Origin: Cyanobium sp. CZS48M
GTDB taxonomy: Bacteria; Cyanobacteriota; Cyanobacteriia; PCC-6307; Cyanobiaceae
Assembly (NCBI GenBank): GCA_030373145.1
Contig: JAUCZK010000007.1
Span: 1 to 64,000 of the forward strand
Length of the DNA stretch: 64,000 nucleotides
Reading direction: 5' to 3'
Numbering within the stretch: the stretch's first letter is position 1; each line of letters begins with the position of its first letter. Shown one piece after another: positions 42,651-51,640 of this stretch. A program made the position numbers and the translations under genes. The notes beneath the pieces are model-generated. The model did no database searches and was not told where the DNA came from. It saw nothing but the letters and a program-made list of their open reading frames with translations.

Positions 42651-42653
42651 CGT
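42636..42653 (+). promoter_or_regulatory. Pho-box-like sequence upstream of pstS
   Basis: CTTACCTG and GTTAACGT form two imperfect copies of the cyanobacterial Pho repeat (PyTTAAPyPy) spaced 10 nt apart, 65-82 bp before pstS and overlapping the end of the oxidase gene. Weak match; PhoB-type control is known for pstS elsewhere but is only suggested here. Confidence 0.3.
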
Positions 42654-42717
42654 CTGCGGGGAGATGGCTGGATAGCGTCGCCGGGTGACTGCAGGCCCCA
42701 AGCGTTCTCTCCCCACC

Positions 42718-43731
42718 ATGAAACACAGCCAGCCCCGTTCCCTCGCCCCAGTCTGTACGGCCGTGGGGCTCAGCCTCACCCTGGCCCTCTCCGCCTGCGG
42801 GGGAGGCGGTGGCGGCGGCGGTGGCGGTGTCACCGGCAGCCTCAATGGCGCCGGAGCCTCCTTTCCGGCCTCGATCTATCAGCGCTGGTTCCAGGATCTG
42901 GCCAGCGAGGGCATCAACGTCAATTACCAGTCGGTGGGATCAGGGGCTGGCGTGCGCCAGTTCGTGGCGGGCACCATTGATTTCGGGGCCTCAGACGCGC
43001 CGATGAAGGCCGAGGACATCGCCAAGGTGCCGCGGGGCGTGGTGCAGGTGCCGATGACGGCGGGCGCCATTGCCGTGGCCTACAACCTGCCCGGCTGTGA
43101 TCTCAAGCTCAGCCAGGAGCAGGTGGTGGGAGTGTTCCTCGGCAAGATCAAGAACTACAAGGATCTGGGCTGCGCCGACAAGCCGATCACCGTGGTGCAC
43201 CGCTCCGATGGCTCCGGCACCACCTACAACTTCACCAACAGCCTGGCGGCCTTCAGCGACGAGTGGAAGAGCGGACCCGGGGCGGCCAAGTCGGTGGCCT
43301 GGCCCACCGGCGTGGGTGCCAAGGGCAATGAAGGCATCGCCGCCACCTTGAAGCAGACACCCGGCGGTATCGGCTATGTGGAAACCGCCTACGTGCAGGG
43401 AGAACTGCAAGCGGCGGCCGTGGCGAACAAGAAAGGCGACATGCTCAAGCCCACCAACGAAACCGCCAGCGCCGCCCTGGGCTCGATCGACATCGGTCCT
43501 GAGCTGGTGGGCAGCGATCCCAACCCGGCCGTCGGCTATCCGATCGTGACCTTCACCTGGATCCTGCTCTACAAAACCGGCAACGGCGACAAGACTGCCC
43601 TGCTCCAGAAGGTGTTCGAGCACACCCTCTCACCCAAGGCCCAGTCACTGGCCCCCGAACTGGGCTACGTGAGCCTGCCCCCCGAAGTGGTGAGCAAAGC
43701 CAAGGAAGCCGTGGCCAGCATCGGCAAATGA
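42718..43731 (+). CDS. pstS: Phosphate ABC transporter substrate-binding protein PstS
   Basis: 337 residues. Signal peptide with lipobox ALSAC, followed by an unbroken run of ten Gly. The mature domain has LNGAGASFPASIYQRWF, QSVGSGAGVRQFVAGTIDFG, APMKAEDI, HRSDGSGTTYNF and GGIGYVETAYV, the phosphate-binding signature. It delivers Pi to the PstCAB transporter. pstC, pstA and pstB are not in the window. A long bidirectional terminator follows. Confidence 0.97.
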   Translation: MKHSQPRSLAPVCTAVGLSLTLALSACGGGGGGGGGGVTGSLNGAGASFPASIYQRWFQDLASEGINVNYQSVGSGAGVRQFVAGTIDFGASDAPMKAEDIAKVPRGVVQVPMTAGAIAVAYNLPGCDLKLSQEQVVGVFLGKIKNYKDLGCADKPITVVHRSDGSGTTYNFTNSLAAFSDEWKSGPGAAKSVAWPTGVGAKGNEGIAATLKQTPGGIGYVETAYVQGELQAAAVANKKGDMLKPTNETASAALGSIDIGPELVGSDPNPAVGYPIVTFTWILLYKTGNGDKTALLQKVFEHTLSPKAQSLAPELGYVSLPPEVVSKAKEAVASIGK

Positions 43732-43740
43732 GTCCTGTCA

Positions 43741-43787
43741 GGTGATCAGGGAAGGGTGGCAATAAATGCCGCCCTTCCCTGATCACC
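43741..43787. terminator. Bidirectional 21-bp stem between pstS and dnaK
   Basis: GGTGATCAGGGAAGGG (43741-43756) pairs perfectly with 43772-43787. A G-U pair and an inner GGCA/TGCC extend it to a continuous 21-bp stem with a 5-nt loop ATAAA (43762-43766). It lies 10 bp after the pstS stop and 7 bp after the dnaK stop on the other strand, so it serves both genes. Confidence 0.8.
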
Positions 43788-43793
43788 CAGGGA

Positions 43794-45710
43794 TCACTTG
43801 CTCTCGGTGAACTCCGCGTCGATCACATCATCGGCACTGGGACCTGAGGAGGTGGCACCGGCAGAGCCATTGCCACCTGGTTCAGCGCCGCCGGCAGCGG
43901 CTTCAGCGCCGGCCTGCTGGTAGACGGAGGCACCCACTTCGTAGAGCTCCTTCTGAAGCTCCTCGAAACGGGTCTTCATCGCCTCGTAGTCCTCCTTGTC
44001 GACGGCCTCCTGGAGCTGCTGACGCTTCTCCTCCATCTTGGTTTTGACTTCGGCGCTGACCTTGTCGCCCAGGTCGGTGAGTTGCTTCTCCGACTGGTAG
44101 ATGAGCGTTTCGGCCTGATTCTTGAGGTCGATGCGCTCGCGCTTCTCCTTGTCGGCCGCCGAGTTGGCCTCGGCATCCTTCACCATCTTGTCCACCTCGG
44201 TGTCACTGAGGGTGGAGGCCCCGGTGATCGAGATGCTCTGCTCCTTGCCGCTGCCCTTGTCCTTGGCGGTGACGCTGAGGATGCCGTTAGCATCGATGTC
44301 GAAGGTGACTTCGATCTGGGGCACGCCGCGGGGGGCCGGCGGAATGCCATCGAGGCGGAAGGTGCCCAGGCTCTTGTTGTCGGAGGCGAGTTCCCGCTCC
44401 CCCTGGAGCACGTGGATCTCCACGTTGGTCTGGCCGTCCACGGCGGTGGAGTACACCTCCGATTTCTTGGTGGGGATGGTGGTGTTGCGGGTGATCATCT
44501 TGGTCATCACGCCACCCAGGGTTTCAACGCCCAGGGACAGCGGGGTGACGTCCAGCAGCAGGATGTCCTTGACCTCACCGGCCAGCACGCCGCCCTGGAT
44601 GGCGGCGCCCACGGCCACCACCTCATCGGGGTTCACCGTCTGGTTGGGCTCCTTGCCGGTGACGCGCTTGACCAGCTCGAGCACGGCGGGGATGCGGGTG
44701 GAACCCCCCACCATCACCACTTCATCAAGCTCTGACGAGGAGAGCTTGGCGTCCTTGAGGGCCTGCTCCACCGGCACGCGGCAGCGGTCGATGAGCTTGG
44801 AGGCCAGCTCCTCGAATTTCGCCCGGGTGAGGGTGAGATCGAGGTGCTTGGGACCCTCGGGAGTGGCCGTGATGAACGGCAGGTTGATCTCGCTCTGGGT
44901 GGCACTGGAGAGCTCGATCTTGGCCTTCTCGGCCGCCTCGGTCAGGCGCTGCAGGGCCTGCTTGTCCTGGCGCAGATCGATGCCTTCGTTGGCCTTGAAG
45001 CTGGCGGCCAGGTGATCGACGATCACCTTGTCGAAGTCGTCGCCGCCCAGGTGGGTGTCCCCACTGGTGGAGAGCACCTCGAAGACGCCATCACCCACCT
45101 CCAGCACCGACACGTCGAAGGTGCCGCCGCCCAGGTCGAAGACCAGGATCCGCTCATTGCTCTTGCGATCGAGGCCATAGGCCAGGGCCGCCGCCGTGGG
45201 CTCGTTGATGATGCGCAGCACCTCAAGGCCGGCGATCTTGCCGGCGTCCTTGGTGGCCTGGCGCTGGGAGTCGTTGAAGTACGCCGGCACCGTGATCACC
45301 GCCTGGGTGACGGTTTCACCGAGGTATTTGCCGGCGTCGTCGGCCAGCTTGCGCAGCACCTGGGCACTCACCTCTTCGGGGGCGAACTGCTTGTTCAGCA
45401 CCGGGCACTTCACCTTCACATTGGCGCCCGCCTTCTCGACGCCATAGCTCACTTCCTTCGATTCTTCGTTCACCTCATCGACCCGGCGGCCGATGAAGCG
45501 CTTCACCGAGTAGAAGGTGTTCTCCGGGTTCATCACCGCCTGGCGCTTGGCGATCTGGCCCACCAGCTGATCCTGGTTCTTGGTGTAGGCCACCACCGAT
45601 GGTGTGGTGCGGAACCCTTCGGCATTGGCGATCACGGTGGGCTTGCCGCCCTCCATCACCGCCACGCAGCTGTTCGTCGTGCCCAGGTCAATACCGACAA
45701 CCTTGCCCAT
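43794..45710 (-). CDS. dnaK: Molecular chaperone DnaK (Hsp70)
   Basis: 638 residues. [55 protein letters not shown], then the linker [20 protein letters not shown] and substrate domain, ending in the acidic tail [10 protein letters not shown] typical of the housekeeping DnaK. ATP-driven chaperone working with DnaJ and GrpE. It has a near-perfect Shine-Dalgarno (45716-45727). No CIRCE element is seen upstream, so HrcA control is not indicated. Confidence 0.98.
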   Translation of the reverse strand: MGKVVGIDLGTTNSCVAVMEGGKPTVIANAEGFRTTPSVVAYTKNQDQLVGQIAKRQAVMNPENTFYSVKRFIGRRVDEVNEESKEVSYGVEKAGANVKVKCPVLNKQFAPEEVSAQVLRKLADDAGKYLGETVTQAVITVPAYFNDSQRQATKDAGKIAGLEVLRIINEPTAAALAYGLDRKSNERILVFDLGGGTFDVSVLEVGDGVFEVLSTSGDTHLGGDDFDKVIVDHLAASFKANEGIDLRQDKQALQRLTEAAEKAKIELSSATQSEINLPFITATPEGPKHLDLTLTRAKFEELASKLIDRCRVPVEQALKDAKLSSSELDEVVMVGGSTRIPAVLELVKRVTGKEPNQTVNPDEVVAVGAAIQGGVLAGEVKDILLLDVTPLSLGVETLGGVMTKMITRNTTIPTKKSEVYSTAVDGQTNVEIHVLQGERELASDNKSLGTFRLDGIPPAPRGVPQIEVTFDIDANGILSVTAKDKGSGKEQSISITGASTLSDTEVDKMVKDAEANSAADKEKRERIDLKNQAETLIYQSEKQLTDLGDKVSAEVKTKMEEKRQQLQEAVDKEDYEAMKTRFEELQKELYEVGASVYQQAGAEAAAGGAEPGGNGSAGATSSGPSADDVIDAEFTESK

Positions 45711-45715
45711 GGGTT

Positions 45716-45727
45716 CTCACCTCCTTT
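45716..45727 (-). promoter_or_regulatory. Strong dnaK ribosome binding site
   Basis: On the minus strand AAAGGAGGTGAG ends 5 nt before the dnaK ATG. It is nearly full complementarity to the 16S rRNA 3' end, far stronger than most starts in the window, and fixes the start codon. Confidence 0.85.
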
Positions 45728-45864
45728 GAATGGAATGTTCTGTCCCATGCATCTTCAGCAGTGGGGGCCACCGCAGGCGAGGTGTGGTTTCCGAACAGTG
45801 GGCGGGCGGGCGGCGCTCAGACCCGTACATTTCGCTGCCGGCATCGCCCCAGACCCCAGCCGCC

Positions 45865-46782
45865 ATGCCCCCTGAGATCTCAGCCCACACCTCGCTTCTG
45901 GCCGTTCTCGGCGATCCGGTGCGCCACTCCCTCTCACCGGCCATGCACAACTCCGCCCTGCGGCAGCTGGGACTCGACTGGGTCTATCTGGCGCTGCCGG
46001 TGCAGGCCCGTGATCTGGCTGTGGTGGTGCGGGCCCTGGAGGCCATCGACTGCCGAGGGGTGAACGTGACGCTGCCCCACAAGCGGGCGGTGGCGGAGCT
46101 GGCGGCGGAACTCACCCCCCTGGCCCGGCGGGTCGGGGCCGTGAACACCCTGGTGCGGCGCCAAGGCGGAGGCTGGCTGGGCACCAACACTGACGTGGAG
46201 GGGTTCCTGGCTCCGCTACGGGCCAATGGCGCCGCTGTGGGCCGGGCCCTGGTGTTGGGCTGCGGCGGCAGCGCCCGAGCTGTGGTGGCGGCCCTGGTGG
46301 AGCTGGGCGTGGAGCGCATTGAGCTGGCCGGACGGCGACCCGAGGCCCTGGCGGCGTTCCTGGCGGAGTGCGGCTCATGGGCACCGCAGCTCAATGGGGT
46401 GGCCTGGCCGGCGCTGGCCACGGAGCGCGGCGATCTGCGCCGGGCACTGGCCCAGGCTGATCTGGTGGTCCACACCACCCCGGTGGGTATGGGCGCCAAC
46501 TGCGGCGCCTGCCCCCTGGATCCAGCTGAACTCGACGCCCTGAGCCCCAAAAGCCTGATCTACGACCTGATCTACACCCCCCGCCCCAGCCGCCTGCTGC
46601 AGGAGGCCCGTCTGCGGGGTTGCGGCGTGCTCGATGGCCTGGAGATGCTGGTGCAGCAGGGGGCCGCCGCCCTGCAGCTCTGGCTCGCTGAGCCAGGGGC
46701 TGAGCCAGGCCACACCACGGCCAAGTCGCTGCCGCTGGCGGCGATGCGCCAGGCCGCCCTCGATCAGCTGGCCAGCGCCTGA
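45865..46782 (+). CDS. aroE: Shikimate dehydrogenase (NADP+)
   Basis: 305 residues. Substrate loop LGDPVRHSLSPAMHNSALRQ, GVNVTLPHKRAVAELA (catalytic Lys), GAVNTLVR, GTNTDVEGFL (catalytic Asp), the NADP motif LGCGGSARAVVAAL and AGRRPEALAAF, and DLIYTPRPSRLLQEA with GLEMLVQQGA. Reduces 3-dehydroshikimate. ATG 45865 chosen on the family N-terminus. Divergent from dnaK. Confidence 0.97.
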   Translation: MPPEISAHTSLLAVLGDPVRHSLSPAMHNSALRQLGLDWVYLALPVQARDLAVVVRALEAIDCRGVNVTLPHKRAVAELAAELTPLARRVGAVNTLVRRQGGGWLGTNTDVEGFLAPLRANGAAVGRALVLGCGGSARAVVAALVELGVERIELAGRRPEALAAFLAECGSWAPQLNGVAWPALATERGDLRRALAQADLVVHTTPVGMGANCGACPLDPAELDALSPKSLIYDLIYTPRPSRLLQEARLRGCGVLDGLEMLVQQGAAALQLWLAEPGAEPGHTTAKSLPLAAMRQAALDQLASA

Positions 46783-46844
46783 TCCCGGGCGACGGGGGCT
46801 ATCCCCCTAGCCTGGGCGGAGTGCAGCCCCTGCGTCCCGCATCC

Positions 46845-47312
46845 ATGGAAGGCCCCCCGCTCTGGCAACGGCTCCTGGCCGCGCTGGCCTATTTGCTGCC
46901 CTGGAGTGACGGGGTGCCCTTCGGTGAGGCCCTGTTCAGCCTGGTGCCGGCCCTGCAGTGGCTGGTGCTGCCGGTCCTGCCGCTGATGGCACTGCAGCAG
47001 CAGATTCCCTTCGGTGGCTTCCTGCTGTTCCTGGTGCTGTTTTTGGCGGTGGTGCGCAATACCCGGGTGCCCTACTTCATCCGCTTCAACGTGCTGCAGG
47101 CCATCCTGATCGACATCGTGCTGATCCTGGTGTCGCTGGCCTTCAACGTTCTGCTGCGCCCCATGGGAGCCGGATTTGCCTTGCGCACCCTCAGCAACAC
47201 CGTGTTCCTGGCCACCCTGCTGCTGGTGGTGTTCTCGGTGGTGCAAAGCATCCGGGGCCGCGAGGCCGACATCCCCACGGTCTCGGAAGCGGTGCGGATG
47301 CAGCTCTACTGA
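46845..47312 (+). CDS. Tic20 family (Ycf60-like) membrane protein
   Basis: 155 residues with four membrane helices; FIRFNVLQAILIDIVLILVS is the family core, and the N-terminal RLLAALAYLLPWSDGVPFG is also typical. The chloroplast relative Tic20 is part of the inner-envelope translocon, but the role of the cyanobacterial proteins is not established. ATG 46845 is preferred over a GTG at 46821. Confidence 0.9.
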   Translation: MEGPPLWQRLLAALAYLLPWSDGVPFGEALFSLVPALQWLVLPVLPLMALQQQIPFGGFLLFLVLFLAVVRNTRVPYFIRFNVLQAILIDIVLILVSLAFNVLLRPMGAGFALRTLSNTVFLATLLLVVFSVVQSIRGREADIPTVSEAVRMQLY

Positions 47313-47342
47313 CCCCAGTGGCGGTAGCTCTAGAGGGGAGGA

Positions 47343-47362
47343 GACCAGCAGGTAAGCTGGTC
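47343..47362. other. Perfect 7-bp hairpin before rpsF
   Basis: GACCAGC-AGGTAA-GCTGGTC, between the Tic20 gene and rpsF; a second small stem (GGCAG/CTGCC) follows about 10 nt later. It may be a leader structure of rpsF or the Tic20 terminator. No T-tract is seen. Confidence 0.35.
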
Positions 47363-47426
47363 GATCCGTTGCTGGCAGCGCCCTGCCGCCGGCCTCCCAC
47401 GAGCCCATCACGGAGCCTCAGCCGCC

Positions 47427-47780
47427 ATGTCGCAGAAGCCTTACTACGAAACCATGTACATCCTTCGTCCGGACATCCCGGAGGAAGAGGTGGAGACCCA
47501 CGTGGCCAAGTACCGCGATCTGCTCACTGAAGCCGGCGCTGAAGTTCTCGATTGCCAGATGCGCGGCAAGCGCCGCCTGGCCTACACGATCGCCAAGCAC
47601 CGCGAAGGCATCTACGTGCAGCTCAACCACGACGGCGACGGTCAGCAGGTGGCGCTGCTGGAGCGGGCCATGCGCCTCAGCGAAGACGTGATCCGCTACC
47701 TCACCGTCAAGCAGGACGGTCCGCTGCCCACCCCCCGCAGCGCCCCTGCCGCGGCTGAAGCGGTGGCCGTCGAGAGCTGA
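47427..47780 (+). CDS. rpsF: 30S ribosomal protein S6
   Basis: 117 residues. [39 protein letters not shown] and [10 protein letters not shown] are S6 signatures. The C-terminal Ala/Pro-rich extension ([16 protein letters not shown]) is common in cyanobacteria. No rpsR is adjacent. Confidence 0.97.
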   Translation: MSQKPYYETMYILRPDIPEEEVETHVAKYRDLLTEAGAEVLDCQMRGKRRLAYTIAKHREGIYVQLNHDGDGQQVALLERAMRLSEDVIRYLTVKQDGPLPTPRSAPAAAEAVAVES

Positions 47781-47850
47781 GCCAGCGGGCATCGACGGAT
47801 CGGCCTTGGGCTGGGGATGATGGGTTGGCCAACATCCCCCTGGGCCGCCC

Positions 47851-48183
47851 ATGGTTGAGGACCTCTCCAGACCAGGGGAGCCACCGTCGCCGGTGCCTGA
47901 GCAACTGGAAGTCCGTCTCAGGGTTGCCCTGAGGGAGTCTCGGCTGGAGCTGGATGCCACCAGAGCCCAGCTGCACACCTGCCAGCAAGACCTAGAGCGG
48001 GCACAGCGTCAGCTGGTGGACCTCGAGGAACTGATCAGGGATCTGCCCCAGATCTTCGAGCGCAAATTTCATCAGCGCCTGCAGCCCCTGCTGGATCAGC
48101 AGCAGTTGCTGGCCCAGGACAACCACGCCCTCAGGGAACAGGCGCGACGCCTGCTGCCTCCGCCACCACCACCGCCGCCCTGA
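47851..48183 (+). CDS. Coiled-coil hypothetical protein with a polyproline tail
   Basis: 110 residues. A long predicted coiled coil (about 20-95: RVALRESRLELDATRAQL, DLERAQRQLVDLEELIRDLP) and eight consecutive Pro at the C-terminus. No family recognised. It lies 70 bp after rpsF and converges on argG with only 2 nt between stops. Confidence 0.65.
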   Translation: MVEDLSRPGEPPSPVPEQLEVRLRVALRESRLELDATRAQLHTCQQDLERAQRQLVDLEELIRDLPQIFERKFHQRLQPLLDQQQLLAQDNHALREQARRLLPPPPPPPP

Positions 48184-48185
48184 GC

Positions 48186-49409
48186 TCAGCCCTGACGCCG
48201 GCTGGCGGCCCAGAGGCGCGTGGGCATGCCCCACACATAGATGAAGCCCTCGGCGGCCCGGTGATCGAAGCGATCGTCGCTGCCATAGGTGGCCATCGCC
48301 GGCACGTAGAGACTGTCGCTGCTGCTGGAGCGGCCGATCACCACAGCATTGCCCTTGTGCAGGCGCAGGCGCACCACGCCGTTCACCGTGGCCTGGGTGC
48401 AATCCAGGAAGCCATCCAGTGCCTGCTTGAGCGGACCGAACCAGAGGCCCTGGTAGACGAGATCAGCCCAGCTGGATTCGATCTGGCGCTTGTAGCGCAC
48501 CACGTCGGCAGCCAGGGTGAGGCTCTCGAGCTCCTGGTGGGCGCGGATCAGCAGCAACAGACCGGGCGTTTCGTAGATCTCCCTGGACTTGATCCCCACC
48601 ACCCGGTTCTCGATGATGTCGAGGCGGCCGAAGCCGTGGAGGCCGGCCAGCTCATTGGCGCGGCGAATCACACTGACCGGATCGAGGGCAAGGCCATCAA
48701 TCGCCACCGGGTTGCCCTGCTCGAAGGCGATCTCCACCACCTGGGGCTCATCGGGGGTGTCGGAGATCGAGCGGGTCATGGCGAACACCTCCTCAGGGGG
48801 CTCCACCATCGGATCTTCCAGCGGACCCGCCTCGATGCTGCGGCCCAGCAGGTTGAGATCGATTGAATAGGGATTCTTTTTGCTCACCGGCGCCGGGATG
48901 CCGCAGCGCTCGCCATAGGCAATGGTGTCCTCACGGCTCATGGCCCACTCCCGCGCCGGGGTGAGCACCTTCAGATCAGGGGCCAGGGCGCCGATGGCCA
49001 CATCGAAGCGCACCTGATCGTTGCCTTTTCCCGTGCAGCCATGGGCCACGGCATCGGCCCCCAGCTCCCGGGCCACCTCCACCAGGCGGCGGGCGATCAG
49101 GGGCCGCGCCAGAGCGGTGGAGAGGGGATAGCGACCCTCATAGAGGGCATTGGCGCGGATGGCGGGGAAGGCGAACTCGCGGATGAAGGGATCGATCAGA
49201 TCCCCCACGATCGACTGACTGGCGCCGGAGTCGAGGGCCTTCTGGCGAATCGGCTCCAACTCATCGCCCTGGCCCAGGTCGGCGGCAAAGGTGATCACCT
49301 CCTCCACGCCCCACTCCTGCTTGAGATAAGGAATGCAGACACTGGTGTCCACCCCGCCGGAGTAGGCGAGCACCACCCGCTTTGCCCTGGCGACCTGCTC
49401 CTGTGCCAT
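48186..49409 (-). CDS. argG: Argininosuccinate synthase
   Basis: 407 residues. PP-loop ATP pyrophosphatase motif [52 protein letters not shown] and [19 protein letters not shown]. Joins citrulline and aspartate in arginine synthesis. ATG 49409 chosen; further in-frame sequence to 49463 is not family-like. Confidence 0.98.
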   Translation of the reverse strand: MAQEQVARAKRVVLAYSGGVDTSVCIPYLKQEWGVEEVITFAADLGQGDELEPIRQKALDSGASQSIVGDLIDPFIREFAFPAIRANALYEGRYPLSTALARPLIARRLVEVARELGADAVAHGCTGKGNDQVRFDVAIGALAPDLKVLTPAREWAMSREDTIAYGERCGIPAPVSKKNPYSIDLNLLGRSIEAGPLEDPMVEPPEEVFAMTRSISDTPDEPQVVEIAFEQGNPVAIDGLALDPVSVIRRANELAGLHGFGRLDIIENRVVGIKSREIYETPGLLLLIRAHQELESLTLAADVVRYKRQIESSWADLVYQGLWFGPLKQALDGFLDCTQATVNGVVRLRLHKGNAVVIGRSSSSDSLYVPAMATYGSDDRFDHRAAEGFIYVWGMPTRLWAASRRQG

Positions 49410-49413
49410 CCCC

Positions 49414-49680
49414 TCAGTCCTGTGCGTGTGAGCTGTTGCAGGATTGTCCCTTGTCACCGTCACCGCCGGGGTGCATGGCCGCGGCCGGCACCCCTCCTCT
49501 CCAGCGGCTGGCGATCCAGAGCCCCATCAGCAGCGGTGGGATCAGCACCAGAGCCCACACCTGCCACGACACCACCTCCAGGGGCTCTGGCCAGCGCTGG
49601 CCCGCCCACACCAGCAGGGCACTGATCAGCAGGGCCAGGCTCCAGCCCAGCAGCAGCGATGGGAGTTTGCCGTCGGCCAA
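49414..49680 (-). CDS. Small membrane protein, two helices
   Basis: 88 residues if translation begins at TTG 49680. Two hydrophobic segments ([19 protein letters not shown] and [19 protein letters not shown]) and a polar His/Ser/Cys-containing tail. No known family. It ends 4 nt before the argG ATG on the same strand, so it would be the first gene of an argG transcript. The weak start lowers confidence. Confidence 0.5.
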   Translation of the reverse strand: MADGKLPSLLLGWSLALLISALLVWAGQRWPEPLEVVSWQVWALVLIPPLLMGLWIASRWRGGVPAAAMHPGGDGDKGQSCNSSHAQD

Positions 49681-49751
49681 GGAAAGGGTTCGAGGTGCTG
49701 GCTTATGGTGGTCGATCGGCGTCCAACGGTTGCACGCTTCACAGGCTTTCC

Positions 49752-50003
49752 ATGAGCACCCTCGACAGCATCAACCCCTCGCTCACCCGCTACCGGCGGG
49801 ATGAGCCGGCACCGGTGCTGCCCCTGCGGGATGAGCCCGACCTGCTCAGCTGGCTAGAGAGCAGCGGCCGTCTGGTGGCCGATGAGGAAACCGCCGCTCC
49901 GGATGTGAGCACGGTGGAGGAAGAGGAGCTTTCGGCTCTGATGGGCGAGAAGGAGGAATACAACCAGGCCGATGAGCAGTCGGATGAGAACTGGGAAGAT
50001 TGA
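49752..50003 (+). CDS. DUF3134-like acidic cyanobacterial protein
   Basis: 83 residues, strongly acidic C-terminus ([20 protein letters not shown]). The N-terminal [20 protein letters not shown] resembles the cyanobacterial DUF3134 family of unknown function. It ends 4 nt before the mraY start, so it is probably co-transcribed with it. Confidence 0.75.
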   Translation: MSTLDSINPSLTRYRRDEPAPVLPLRDEPDLLSWLESSGRLVADEETAAPDVSTVEEEELSALMGEKEEYNQADEQSDENWED

Positions 50004-50007
50004 TCCG

Positions 50008-51096
50008 ATGCCGGTCCCCGCGGGGGCCACTGCCGCTCCAGCCGATGGTCGATCCAGTGCCCTGGCCCTGGCCGTTGGCCTTCTGATCGCCTGCTTGGTC
50101 TGCGATGGCCTCAGCGGCGCTCCCCAGCTCACGCCGCCGCTGCTGGTGGCCGCTCTGGTGAGCTGGGCGCTCTGCCGCTGGGGGGTGCCCAGGCTGCGAT
50201 CCCTGAAGCTCGGCCAGGTGATCCGGGAGGAAGGTCCCCAGGGCCACCTCGGCAAGGCCGGCACACCCACCATGGGCGGTCTGCTGGCGGTGCCGGTGGG
50301 GGTGATCGTGGGCGGGCTGGTCGCCCCGGGCGACGACCGGCTGCTGGCGGTGGCAGCCATCACCCTGGCCTACCTGGCCATCGGCGGCATCGACGACTGG
50401 CGCAGCCTCACCCGCCAGACCAACACCGGCCTGACGCCGCGGGGCAAACTGCTGCTGCAGGCCCTGGCGGCAGTCCTGTTCCTGGCCTGGGCCCAGTGGA
50501 ACCTCTGGATCCGCCCCGATGTCTCCCTGGCCCTGGGCTGGGTGCTGCCCCTCGGTCTGCTGATCCTGCCCCTGGGTCTGTTCGTCTTCCTGGCGGAGAG
50601 CAACGCCACCAACCTCACCGACGGCCTCGACGGACTGGCGGCCGGCTGCGGCGCCATCGTCTTCACCGGCTTCGGCGCCCAGTTGATGCTGCGGGGGTCC
50701 CTGGGGGATCCAGCGATGGCCGGTTTCTGCGCCGCCATGGCCGGGGCCTGGCTGGGTTTCCTGGCCCACAACCGCCATCCGGCCCGGGTGTTCATGGGCG
50801 ACACCGGCTCCCTGGCCATGGGCGCGGCCCTGAGCGCGGTGGCTCTGCTCAGCGACAGCCTCTGGCCGCTGCTGCTGATGGGGGGAGTGTTCCTGGCGGA
50901 ATCGCTCTCGGTGATCCTGCAGGTGTGGGTGTTCAAGGCCACCAAGGGCCCCGACGGCCAGGGCCGCCGCCTGTTCCGCATGGCGCCGCTGCACCACCAT
51001 TTCGAGCTGGGGGGCCTGCCGGAGCTGACGGTGGTGGTGCGCTTCTGGGCCGCCAGCGCGCTGCTGGTGCTGCTGGCCCTGCTGTTGCTGCCCTGA
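50008..51096 (+). CDS. mraY: Phospho-N-acetylmuramoyl-pentapeptide transferase
   Basis: 362 residues with about ten membrane helices. Signature stretches: [59 protein letters not shown] (catalytic Asp) and [12 protein letters not shown]. It forms lipid I from undecaprenyl phosphate and UDP-MurNAc-pentapeptide. It stands alone here, not in a dcw cluster. Confidence 0.97.
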   Translation: MPVPAGATAAPADGRSSALALAVGLLIACLVCDGLSGAPQLTPPLLVAALVSWALCRWGVPRLRSLKLGQVIREEGPQGHLGKAGTPTMGGLLAVPVGVIVGGLVAPGDDRLLAVAAITLAYLAIGGIDDWRSLTRQTNTGLTPRGKLLLQALAAVLFLAWAQWNLWIRPDVSLALGWVLPLGLLILPLGLFVFLAESNATNLTDGLDGLAAGCGAIVFTGFGAQLMLRGSLGDPAMAGFCAAMAGAWLGFLAHNRHPARVFMGDTGSLAMGAALSAVALLSDSLWPLLLMGGVFLAESLSVILQVWVFKATKGPDGQGRRLFRMAPLHHHFELGGLPELTVVVRFWAASALLVLLALLLLP

Positions 51097-51145
51097 GCGA
51101 ATCGGCAGCAGACTTGGGGGGTGACTGAAGCAACGGGAGTCTGAA

Positions 51146-51388
51146 GTGGCTTATTTCACCTGGAAGGAGCAAGGCCTGACCGCGGACTGCGCCAGCCTCG
51201 AGGCCATGGCGGCCCGCTTCGAGGAGGCGGCAGCCCTGATGCGGCGCATGGCCGCGGAGGGGTTCAGTCTGGAGCGACACAGCGATGGGCAGCACATCAC
51301 CCATCCCGATGCGGGGGTGTTCGAGGCCTACGGCTTCATCAGCGAGGAGCCGCCGGTGCGCCAGCTGGACCTGATCCCTGGGGGCTGA
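51146..51388 (+). CDS. Conserved cyanobacterial hypothetical protein
   Basis: 80 residues from GTG 51146: MAYFTWKEQGLTADCASLEA, then a helix (RFEEAAALMRRMAAEGFSL) and HITHPDAGVFEAYGFISEE. Soluble. I recognise no function. It lies 49 bp after mraY on the same strand and converges on the small ORF at 51404. Confidence 0.65.
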   Translation: MAYFTWKEQGLTADCASLEAMAARFEEAAALMRRMAAEGFSLERHSDGQHITHPDAGVFEAYGFISEEPPVRQLDLIPGG

Positions 51389-51403
51389 GCGGCTTCCGGG
51401 CTC

Positions 51404-51565
51404 TCAGCGGCGCAGGTAACCCACCACCCACACGGCCACGAACCCCAGCGAGGAGAGCACCAGGTAGATCAGGGCCCACTTCTGGAACGTGGCGATGTCG
51501 TAGCCGAACACCAGGCCGGCCTCGGCATCACCGGCGGTGGAGAAGGCGAACAGCAGGCTCTGCAA
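51404..51565 (-). CDS. Candidate 53-residue single-helix membrane protein
   Basis: Minus-strand frame with TTG start: MQSLLFAFSTAGDAEAGLVF, then GYDIATFQKWALIYLVLSSL, then GFVAVWVVGYLRR and stop. One membrane segment (about 30-48) with a basic end. Size and layout resemble small thylakoid complex subunits, but I cannot assign one. It fills an otherwise empty gap between the hypothetical gene and purT. No strong Shine-Dalgarno is seen. Confidence 0.55.
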   Translation of the reverse strand: MQSLLFAFSTAGDAEAGLVFGYDIATFQKWALIYLVLSSLGFVAVWVVGYLRR

Positions 51566-51640
51566 GGCATTCGGGCGCGGAATCCTTCTCTAGCAGGCCT
51601 TGCCGGGGGCGAGGATCGAGGGGAGATCTCCACCAGCCCC

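Noticed and set aside
45711-45864. CIRCE heat-shock operator upstream of dnaK
   Set aside because: No TTAGCACTC-N9-GAGTGCTAA-like inverted repeat is present in the gap.
51404-51565. Assignment of the 53-residue ORF to a named NDH-1 or photosystem subunit
   Set aside because: Size and topology fit, but I cannot match the sequence to a specific subunit from memory.
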